A DNA stretch of 44,755 nt from the NCBI GenBank assembly GCA_029266575.1, contig JAQSWP010000004.1, positions 1-44,755 of the forward strand, read 5' to 3'. The stretch comes from Alphaproteobacteria bacterium. Its GTDB lineage: Bacteria; Pseudomonadota; Alphaproteobacteria; Reyranellales; JAQSWP01. Below are positions 36,587-44,755 of this stretch, one piece after another; positions within the stretch are counted from its first letter, which is position 1, and the number at the start of each line of letters is the position of its first letter. Both the position numbers and the translations under genes were made by a program. Under the pieces are notes generated by a model. It was not told the origin of the DNA and ran no database searches. It saw only the letters and a list, made by a program, of their open reading frames with translations.

Positions 36587-37318
36587 ATGATGAACCACTT
36601 ACTGACAACCGACTGCAACCTCATTGCGTGTTCAATGCACCCCGATCCATCCACAGAAATCGATGATACTGCACCTGCGAAAGACGGTGGTGCATTGCAG
36701 CATGCATTCGCCAAGGTGCGTGACTGGTTTCGCAGTGAACAGATCGAGGACCGGGCAGCGCTGCTCGCCTTCGCCGATCGGAATGCTGCCCTGGTGGCGC
36801 AGAAATGTGCAATCGACTATTGCCGCGGCAAGGCCGGCACCTTCAGCCAGTCGCTGTTTCGCGAAAAACCCTTCATTGACGCGCTGACGCGGTGTCGCTG
36901 GGAGAGCTATGCCGCGGTGCTGTCCGACATCGTGCTGATTGTTGAAATGCGATTGACCGCGGCGGCGCACGCGATCGGCCGGCAGGAGGCGTTGAAGCCC
37001 GCCCTGCTCGCGCTCTATCGCGAAGCGCTGCACGCCTATCCCATGCCGGCGCATCGGCCGCACGGCTGGGACGATGCCATCGCCGAATTCGAGCGCCGTC
37101 AGGCCGCTTTCGACGCCGCCACCGCCAGGGTCGATGCCCTGGCGCAGCGTTCGGCGCGGGCGATGTTCGATACGCTGCCGATCCATACCAACATGCGCAA
37201 ATTCGACGAGGAGATCGTGTTTGGCGCCGTGCGATTCCATTTCGTGGCCGTCACGCAACGGCTGGATGAGCAGCTGCGCGCGGCGGCGGTAGCGCGAAGC
37301 CTGCTGATCGGCGACTGA
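36587..37318 (+). CDS. Hypothetical alpha-helical protein of the symporter cluster
   Basis: A 243-residue soluble, mainly helical protein with no recognised family. Visible segments include VRDWFRSEQIEDRAALLAFA, CRGKAGTFSQSLFREKPF and RRQAAFDAATARVDALAQRS. Its ATG ATG start has no clear ribosome-binding site; MHPDPS at 36635 is an alternative. It leads a three-gene unit with the DnaQ-like exonuclease (7 nt downstream) and the CBS/DUF294 protein, and is divergent from the symporter pair, so a role in regulating or supporting that transport system is likely by context only. Confidence 0.75.
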   Translation: MMNHLLTTDCNLIACSMHPDPSTEIDDTAPAKDGGALQHAFAKVRDWFRSEQIEDRAALLAFADRNAALVAQKCAIDYCRGKAGTFSQSLFREKPFIDALTRCRWESYAAVLSDIVLIVEMRLTAAAHAIGRQEALKPALLALYREALHAYPMPAHRPHGWDDAIAEFERRQAAFDAATARVDALAQRSARAMFDTLPIHTNMRKFDEEIVFGAVRFHFVAVTQRLDEQLRAAAVARSLLIGD

Positions 37319-37325
37319 CTTTTCA

Positions 37326-38669
37326 ATGCCGCGCCACACCACCGGCAGAGCGGCACGATACGATGCGGGCCTTCTGGCCCTCGCCGGTTTGCTGATTGTT
37401 GCTGGCCTTGTCGGACTTGCCGCCGACGCCGGCCAATGGAGCCTCTACTGCGCCGGCGCCGGTCTGCTCGCTGCCGCGACCTTGCTGTGGGTGCGCCAGG
37501 CCACGCTTGCGGCGCACGACAGAAATCTCGAGCGTCTCGTTGGCTTTATCGAGGCGGCAGCCGGCAGCGCCAGCCCGCGGCCGCCTGCCATCGACCGCCA
37601 TGACCTCGACCCCAGGCTCGACCGGCTGGCGCGCGCCGCTACGGTGCTGATCGACCGCCTGGGCAAACCTTCCGGCGCCGGCGGTAGCTTGGCCGCGATC
37701 TTGGCCGCCATGCCGCAGCCGGTGATCGTGCTGACCTCAAGCGCACTGGTCAGCCTGGCCAACAAGGCCGCCACCGATTTTCTGGGAGCCGGACGGCTTA
37801 AAATCGGCACCAGCGTTTTCGATGCGGTGGATTCCGCATCGCTGGATGCGCTGCTGGCGTCGGCCGCGGCGGGGATCGCCGCCAGCGGCAGGCTGGTTCT
37901 GTTCAACGGGGATGAAATTCCGGCGCGGGCGCAGGCGCTGGCCGGGCATGGCGGCTGGGTGCTGGTGCTGGAAGCCGGCGGTGCCGGCGGCGCCGGCCTC
38001 AGCCAGGCCTTGGAATTGCATCAACCGCTGCCCGAGCGCACTGCACCGACGCCGCAGACGCCGCTCGACCAGCTGACCGTCATGGTGCTCGACTGCGAAA
38101 GCACCGGATTGAATGTCGGCTTCGACCGGCTGCTTAGCCTGGCTGCGGTGCGCGTGCAGGGCAACAGGCTGGTGCGCGGCGAGACGCTCGACGCGCTGTT
38201 CGATCCCGGCGAGGCCGTTCCCGCCGCGTCGACCGCCGTTCACGGCATCACCGATGCCATGGTCATGGCGGAACAGCCTTTGGCCGAGCGCTGGCCGGAC
38301 ATCGAGCCGCTGCTGCGCGACTGCGTGGTGGTGGGGCACAATATCGGTTTCGATCTGACTTTGCTGGAAACAGAATTGCGCCGCGCCGGCATTCGCTGGC
38401 AAAGGCCGGCTTCGCTCTGCACCGTGCAATTGATCGCCGCTCTCGACCCATCGGCGCCCAATCTCAATCTCGAAGCTGTGGCGCAGGCCTATGGCATCCC
38501 CGTTACCGGCCGCCATACGGCGCTGGGCGATGCGCTGGTGACGGCGGAGCTTTATTTGCATTTGCTGGGGCTGATGGCCGCGCGCGGCGATCGTACGCTT
38601 GCCGATGCACAGGCCCGCGCCGCCACCGCCCGCCGGATCATTCGCCAGCAGGAGGCCGCCGGATGGTGA
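37326..38669 (+). CDS. Membrane-anchored DnaQ-like 3'-5' exonuclease
   Basis: A 447-residue protein. Two N-terminal hydrophobic segments (GLLALAGLLIVAGLVGLAA, SLYCAGAGLLAAATLLWV) anchor it. A middle region (~115-230) looks PAS-like, with PQPVIVLTSSALVSLANKAA. The C-terminal exonuclease has all three motifs: LDCESTGL with Asp256 and Glu258, VVGHNIGFDLTLLE, and HTALGDAL with His397 and Asp402. This is the DEDDh arrangement of DnaQ relatives, but the membrane and sensory parts argue against a replication role. The stop overlaps the next gene by 7 nt. Such a nuclease regularly sits near this symporter type. Confidence 0.87.
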   Translation: MPRHTTGRAARYDAGLLALAGLLIVAGLVGLAADAGQWSLYCAGAGLLAAATLLWVRQATLAAHDRNLERLVGFIEAAAGSASPRPPAIDRHDLDPRLDRLARAATVLIDRLGKPSGAGGSLAAILAAMPQPVIVLTSSALVSLANKAATDFLGAGRLKIGTSVFDAVDSASLDALLASAAAGIAASGRLVLFNGDEIPARAQALAGHGGWVLVLEAGGAGGAGLSQALELHQPLPERTAPTPQTPLDQLTVMVLDCESTGLNVGFDRLLSLAAVRVQGNRLVRGETLDALFDPGEAVPAASTAVHGITDAMVMAEQPLAERWPDIEPLLRDCVVVGHNIGFDLTLLETELRRAGIRWQRPASLCTVQLIAALDPSAPNLNLEAVAQAYGIPVTGRHTALGDALVTAELYLHLLGLMAARGDRTLADAQARAATARRIIRQQEAAGW

Positions 38670-40123
38670 AGCTGCAGGCCGATCCCGCGCTGCAACGCCT
38701 CGACGGCTTTCCTTATGTCCATCGCGTGCGAGACATCATGGTGGCGCCGGTGGTGACCGCCGTTGCCGATGCCACGCTGCAGGAAACGGCGAGCCGTCTG
38801 CGGGACCAGCGCATCGGAAGCTGCGTGGTTGTGGACGGCAACGGGCGGGCGATCGGCATCGTCACCGAGCGCGACGTGCTGAACGCCGTGGGCCGTCATG
38901 GCGCGGCGGCTCTGACCAAACCGCTCAACGAATTCATGAGCGCGCCGGTGGAAACGATCGCGGCCGACGCCCTGCTCTACCGCGCCATCGCCCGCATGGA
39001 CCGCCGGCGCATCCGCCATCTCGCCGTGCTCGACGGGCCGGGACGGCCCATCGGCATGGTGACGGCGCGTGCCCTGCTGCGTCTGCGTGCCGGCCAGTCT
39101 CTGGCCATCGGCGATGCGGTCGAAACGGCGCCCGACAGCGCCGCTCTGCGCGCCGCACACGATCAACTGCCGAATTTGGCCGACGCCCTGCTGGCCGAAG
39201 GCATTGGCGCCAGCGAAACCTCCGCCGTGCTCAGCGCCATCACCCGCGATATCACCACACGGGCAACCGAACTTGCGGAGCAGGCGATGCTGGCAAGCGA
39301 GGGCGGCTGCCCGGCGCCGTGGTGCCTGCTGGTACTGGGATCGGCCGGGCGCGGCGAAAGCCTGCTGGCGCCGGATCAGGACAATGCCTTGATCGTGGCC
39401 GATGAAGGGGCGGCACAGATCGACGGCTGGTTCCTGCGTTTTGCCGAGAAAGTCAACATCATGCTCGACGAAGCCGGCATCCCCTTGTGCAAGGGCGACG
39501 TCATGGCGCGCAACCGCGCCTGGCGGCGCAGCGTCGGCGAATGGCACGCCGCCATCGCCGGCTGGACGGCGAAGCCGGAGGGCGAGGCGCTGCTCAACGT
39601 CGACATATTCTTCGATGCATTACCCGTTGCCGGCGAGCGCATTTTGGGACAGCGCGTCATGGACCATGCGCGCGATACTGCAAGCCACGCGCTGCCGTTC
39701 CTGCGCCTGCTGGCCGAAGCCGGCACTGCGCACCGCCCGCCGCTGGGCCTGTTCGGCCAGTTGAAGCTCGATGGCGAACAGCGCGTCGATCTGAAACGTG
39801 GCGGGCTGCTGCCGATCGTTTCGGCCGCCCGCGTCATGACGCTGAAAGTTGGCGCCGACGCGGCGAGCACCGGCGGCAGGCTGCGCGCCGCCGTCGCCGC
39901 CGGGCGGCTGGGCAGCGACAATGGCGAAGGGCTGGAGCAGGCGCGCCAAACCATCGCCGATGCCATCCTGCGCCAGCAGATCGCCGATCTCGGCGCCGGC
40001 GGCAAGCCCGGCAATCGCGTCGATCCGCGCCGGCTGACGCGCGCGCGACGGCGCGACTTGAAAGCCGCTCTCAACGCCGCCGGCGAAAGCGCGACCCTGG
40101 TGCAGGACGTGCTGACGAGTTAG
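38663..40123 (+). CDS. CBS-domain and DUF294 nucleotidyltransferase-like protein
   Basis: A 486-residue protein. An N-terminal pair of CBS domains (VRDIMVAPVVTAVADATLQE, LNEFMSAPVETIAADALLYR) probably senses adenine nucleotides. A DUF294-type nucleotidyltransferase core follows, with GSAGRGE (226-232) and the acidic pair Asp238/Asp240 in APDQDNAL, the GlnD-like GSxGRxE...DxD pattern. A C-terminal DUF294_C helical domain ends the protein. The related proteins usually add a cNMP-binding domain, which is absent here. It overlaps the exonuclease gene and converges with the barrel protein gene, whose end is 7 nt away. Confidence 0.88.
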   Translation: MVKLQADPALQRLDGFPYVHRVRDIMVAPVVTAVADATLQETASRLRDQRIGSCVVVDGNGRAIGIVTERDVLNAVGRHGAAALTKPLNEFMSAPVETIAADALLYRAIARMDRRRIRHLAVLDGPGRPIGMVTARALLRLRAGQSLAIGDAVETAPDSAALRAAHDQLPNLADALLAEGIGASETSAVLSAITRDITTRATELAEQAMLASEGGCPAPWCLLVLGSAGRGESLLAPDQDNALIVADEGAAQIDGWFLRFAEKVNIMLDEAGIPLCKGDVMARNRAWRRSVGEWHAAIAGWTAKPEGEALLNVDIFFDALPVAGERILGQRVMDHARDTASHALPFLRLLAEAGTAHRPPLGLFGQLKLDGEQRVDLKRGGLLPIVSAARVMTLKVGADAASTGGRLRAAVAAGRLGSDNGEGLEQARQTIADAILRQQIADLGAGGKPGNRVDPRRLTRARRRDLKAALNAAGESATLVQDVLTS

Positions 40124-40130
40124 GCGTGGC

Positions 40131-41684
40131 TCAGAATTTCACCGTGCCGCGCACTTCGAGGAAATACTCGCGCTGGCTGCCATAGCCGACATCGGCGCCG
40201 CCGGTGCCGGTCGTGGTGCTGTCGTCTTCCTTGAATTCGATATACGGGCTGGCATTGGTGTAGTTCACGCCGGCGCCCAACTGCATGCCGAAACCGCCAG
40301 CTTCGAAACCCAGACCCGCCTTAAGGCCGGCGCTGATGCCCCATTTCGAACTCGACAGCTTGTCCTTGCGTGGCTCCGCTTCGACGAACGGAACCAGAGT
40401 GCTCCAGTCGCCTTTGCCCTTGTGATATACCAGTCCCAGCGAGCCTTCGGCAAAACCGTACAAGCCGCCGGCGAAATCGACACGGGCCTTCACGCCGATG
40501 GTGGGACCGATATAGGTGTCCTTGATGTCATGGTGCTGCTCGAACGTCGTGAAGACTGGCATGCCAATGTCGAATTGCATGTCCTCGTTGACCGTCGTAC
40601 GGCCGACCCGCAGCCCGACCCAGGGCATGGCGCGGAAATCGCCGGATCTGTACCAGGTTTGCACCTGAACCTCGCCGCCGAACTGCGCGACGTCGGACTC
40701 GTACGAGCCGTTGGTCAGCGGTCCCCCGGTGAAATAACCGCCAAACGGATTGCCCGACGTCGACGGGCTGAACAAGCCGATCGTGCCGCCCGGCTCGACC
40801 GTCACCTCGCCGGAGTCCTTCATGTTGTAGTCGACGTACCAGATCTTGGCCTCGATCCCGAGCTGCTTGGTGCCGAGCAGGCCGGAATCCCAGCGCATGC
40901 CCGCACTCATGCCGAACCTGACGCCGGTGGCGGTATCATCGGGCTTGAAGGCGCCCAGCTTGGTGATGGCGTTGGCAACCTCCAGCCGGAACAGCGAGGT
41001 TTGCGGCCGGTTGGCGAAAATCAGCGCCAGCTCGGGACTGAGCAGGAACTGCACAGCGGCCACCTGGTCCGGCGACATTCCCTTGGCTGCCGTGCCGCCG
41101 CAAGGCTGCGGGAACGGCGGCAGCGACTGGCGCGCGGCGCGCACGCTGTTGAGACGGTTTTCGACCCGGCGCTGCTCGGCCTGGGTCGAATTGCCGATGG
41201 CGCGCAGATCGCGCAGGTTGACTTCAAGCATCGACTGGTCGCGCGTCAACTCCTCGACGATGCGGTCGTAAGCCACGCGATTGCAGGCATCGATTGCCCC
41301 TTGCGCTCCTGCCGCTATGTTCTCCGCCCTGGTGTTGAAGGTCTGCGTGGTCGGCAGCCCGCCGGCGCTGATCTCGGCCGTCACGGACTGCCCGTTGACG
41401 ACCCGGACATAGGTCGTGCCGGTGCGGTCGCCGCTGGTGATCATCACCAGGTAAGTGCCGTCGGGCAGGCCGCTGATATCGGCGCGCCCGTTGGGGCTCA
41501 ATTGGCCGGTCGTGTCGTTGCGCGTGTCGACATTGGTGACCACCACCTGGCCCGGAGCCTGCCCCTGGCCATGGACATCGCGGTGGCCGTTGACCTGGAC
41601 GCGAATGGAGCCGGTCTGCGCCTGCGCCAATCCCGAAAAAAGCAGGGTACTCAAAACAAGCCCTAGCACTGCGCACCGAAGCAT
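40131..41684 (-). CDS. Putative outer-membrane beta-barrel protein with N-terminal regulatory-type domain
   Basis: A 517-residue exported protein. The signal peptide MLRCAVLGLVLSTLLFSGLA is cleaved probably after Ala22. The next ~85 residues resemble a carboxypeptidase-regulatory (CnaB-like) beta domain (PNGRADISGLPDGTYLVMIT). A helical stretch (RIVEELTRDQSMLEVNLRDL) follows. The last ~290 residues have alternating polar/aromatic strands (FGMSAGMRWDSGLLG, YGFAEGSLGLVYHKG) and the sequence ends with VRGTVKF, the C-terminal Phe expected of outer-membrane barrels. No named family recognised. GGGGGAG precedes the ATG. It is divergent from a LuxR-type regulator. Confidence 0.8.
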   Translation of the reverse strand: MLRCAVLGLVLSTLLFSGLAQAQTGSIRVQVNGHRDVHGQGQAPGQVVVTNVDTRNDTTGQLSPNGRADISGLPDGTYLVMITSGDRTGTTYVRVVNGQSVTAEISAGGLPTTQTFNTRAENIAAGAQGAIDACNRVAYDRIVEELTRDQSMLEVNLRDLRAIGNSTQAEQRRVENRLNSVRAARQSLPPFPQPCGGTAAKGMSPDQVAAVQFLLSPELALIFANRPQTSLFRLEVANAITKLGAFKPDDTATGVRFGMSAGMRWDSGLLGTKQLGIEAKIWYVDYNMKDSGEVTVEPGGTIGLFSPSTSGNPFGGYFTGGPLTNGSYESDVAQFGGEVQVQTWYRSGDFRAMPWVGLRVGRTTVNEDMQFDIGMPVFTTFEQHHDIKDTYIGPTIGVKARVDFAGGLYGFAEGSLGLVYHKGKGDWSTLVPFVEAEPRKDKLSSSKWGISAGLKAGLGFEAGGFGMQLGAGVNYTNASPYIEFKEDDSTTTGTGGADVGYGSQREYFLEVRGTVKF

Positions 41685-41852
41685 TGGCTCCCCCAATCAT
41701 CTGCGAGCGATTCGCGATGCCCCAAGCACAGCGATTGCACTAACCATGCGGGATTTGTGCCAATTCGAGCTATAGTCTGAACGAACTAAACGGCAGGGGG
41801 ATCGCCGTCAGTTCGCGTATCGGTGCGGCAACCAGAGCTCTTGGGGGGCGCT

Positions 41853-42944
41853 GTGGCCATAGATGCGACGACGCTGTCCAATCTCATCGCCCAGATATAC
41901 GAGGCGGGACTGGGCGTACGCTCCTGGTACACCGTCGTAACCGATGTCGCCAAGGCTTTCGGCGAACAAGGCGGCATACTCTACGAGTTCGATGCGCGCT
42001 TGCGCCAGTCGCAGGTGCTGGGCTCGACGCCTGTCGACCCGGCCATGATCGCCCAGTACGAGCAATATTACGGCAGCGTCGACGCCTTTCACCATCGCGT
42101 CGTGCACGAGCCGACACTCGAAATCAACGCCACGCACAATCTCATTCGCGATTCCGAGCTCGAGCGCAGCGAGTTCTACAACGACTATTTCCGCCATCTC
42201 GATTTCTTCTACGCCATGGGCACCATTGTCCGCCGCAATGCCGGAAAAACGGCGGTGTTTGGCGTCCAGCGCAGCAAGCGTCGCGGCCATTTCGACGCCC
42301 GCGAATTCAAGAGCATGGAAATTCTGGCGCACCATGTCGATCGCAGCCTCGAGATCGCCGAGCGCATGCAATACGCCAGCCGGCCGTCGCTCGACAGCGC
42401 CAACGCCGGATTCGTCCTGCTCGATGCGTCCGGCAAAGCCGTGTTCGCCACCACGACGGCGCAACGACTGCTGGAGATGGCGGGCATCGGGTTCGAGGCC
42501 GGCCTCCTGACGGGCACCGGAGCCATCGGTCGCCGCCTCAGCCTGCTACTGCATCGCCTGGTGCAAGGTGGGGAAACGGCGAAAGCCGCAGGCGATCACC
42601 TCGATATCGATCTGCCTTCGGGAGCGCGCCTGTCGGTCCTGGCGATAAGCGCCGATGCCGCCCTACCAATGCCTGGCATCGGCCGACTGGCCTGCCTCAT
42701 GGTCGAATTGCACGCCGGACCCCGCGACCGGGCCGCCGTGCTGCGCCTGCGCTATCGCCTGACCACGGCCGAGGCAGCGCTGGCTGTGGCCCTGGCGGAG
42801 GGCCAAACCCTGCGCGATATCGCGTCAGCCAAAGACATCAGCATCAACACGCTGCGGGTCCAGCTGCAGGCGATTTTCGCCAAGACCGCCTGTCACCGGC
42901 AGAGCGATCTGGTGCGGCTGGTTCTTCGCCTGCCGGCAGGCTGA
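41853..42944 (+). CDS. LuxR-family transcriptional regulator with N-terminal sensor-like region
   Basis: A 363-residue regulator. The C-terminus is a LuxR HTH (YRLTTAEAALAVALAEGQTL, SAKDISINTLRVQLQAIFAK, TACHRQSDLVRLVL). The N-terminal ~200 residues are not a response-regulator or acyl-homoserine-lactone domain; the middle section (NAGFVLLDASGKAVFATTTA) looks PAS-like. The GTG start with GGGGGG close upstream is chosen over GTG at 41823. It is divergent from the barrel protein gene across 168 nt, a common layout for a regulator and its target. Confidence 0.88.
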   Translation: MAIDATTLSNLIAQIYEAGLGVRSWYTVVTDVAKAFGEQGGILYEFDARLRQSQVLGSTPVDPAMIAQYEQYYGSVDAFHHRVVHEPTLEINATHNLIRDSELERSEFYNDYFRHLDFFYAMGTIVRRNAGKTAVFGVQRSKRRGHFDAREFKSMEILAHHVDRSLEIAERMQYASRPSLDSANAGFVLLDASGKAVFATTTAQRLLEMAGIGFEAGLLTGTGAIGRRLSLLLHRLVQGGETAKAAGDHLDIDLPSGARLSVLAISADAALPMPGIGRLACLMVELHAGPRDRAAVLRLRYRLTTAEAALAVALAEGQTLRDIASAKDISINTLRVQLQAIFAKTACHRQSDLVRLVLRLPAG

Positions 42945-43019
42945 AAGCAGCGCGTTGCGCCTGCCGTCTTAGGCCGCTAAAACACCCGCCTTTAGCGATC
43001 CCGTTCCAGGAGTTCCGCC

Positions 43020-44702
<1,683 letters not shown>

Positions 44703-44723
44703 CCCAGGTGGCAGGCCTCATCT

Positions 44724-44755
44724 CGTCATGCTGAGCGCAAGCGAAGCATCTTGCC
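44724..44755. repeat. Dispersed-type palindromic repeat at window end
   Basis: CGTCATGCTGAGCGCAAGCG followed by AAGCATCTTG matches a short palindromic repeat class (CATGCTGAGCG-like) scattered through many bacterial genomes. ATGCT (44728-44732) pairs with AGCAT (44745-44749). It follows ettA by 21 nt and may be cut by the window edge. Confidence 0.6.

Overview
The window is a GC-rich bacterial chromosome segment with no plasmid, phage, CRISPR or insertion-sequence genes. Gene content and order point to an alphaproteobacterium, probably Rhodospirillales-like. The main support is the block carA-carB-greA next to yqeY-dnaG-rpoD-tRNA(CAU), together with trxB-lysR and an EttA-type ABC-F gene. This assignment is inference from gene families and synteny, not a database match.

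Layout. (1) 1-4.9 kb: three plus-strand genes of the amidoligase/transglutaminase cluster: a DUF2126 protein cut by the window edge, a permuted ATP-grasp fused to an Alpha-E domain, and a transglutaminase-like protease. (2) 4.9-7.4 kb: an enoyl reductase-like MDR enzyme, a tiny membrane ORF and an aspartate aminotransferase. (3) 7.5-14.3 kb: a five-gene minus-strand ABC uptake operon. One permease is fused to a strictosidine-synthase-like beta-propeller, and a second, soluble propeller gene follows. The last three genes are joined by 4-nt stop/start overlaps. (4) 14.6-19.6 kb: an EF-G paralogue with an altered switch II, an Mpo1-like membrane protein, a Tat-exported MsrP-type molybdoenzyme and a class III CoA-transferase. 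(5) 19.6-19.83 kb: a non-coding stretch packed with nested inverted repeats and an intrinsic terminator, downstream of the trxB-lysR pair. It is the best candidate here for an undescribed RNA. (6) 21.9-32.3 kb: lrp, greA, carB, carA, yqeY, dnaG and rpoD, the macromolecular-synthesis core. (7) 32.3-34.2 kb: a small secreted repeat protein between two near-identical terminators, a tRNA with anticodon CAU (probably Ile2), and three small membrane proteins. (8) 34.3-40.1 kb: a sodium/solute symporter of the VC_2705 type with its DUF4212 partner. Divergent from these are a hypothetical protein, a membrane-anchored DnaQ-like exonuclease and a CBS/DUF294 nucleotidyltransferase. (9) 40.1-42.9 kb: an outer-membrane barrel-like protein divergent from a LuxR-type regulator. 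(10) 43-44.7 kb: EttA, followed by a dispersed-type palindromic repeat at the window edge.

The two most interesting items are the permease-propeller operon, which suggests import coupled directly to hydrolysis or processing of an unknown substrate, and the structured non-coding region after lysR. All functional statements are from sequence reading; no searches were run.
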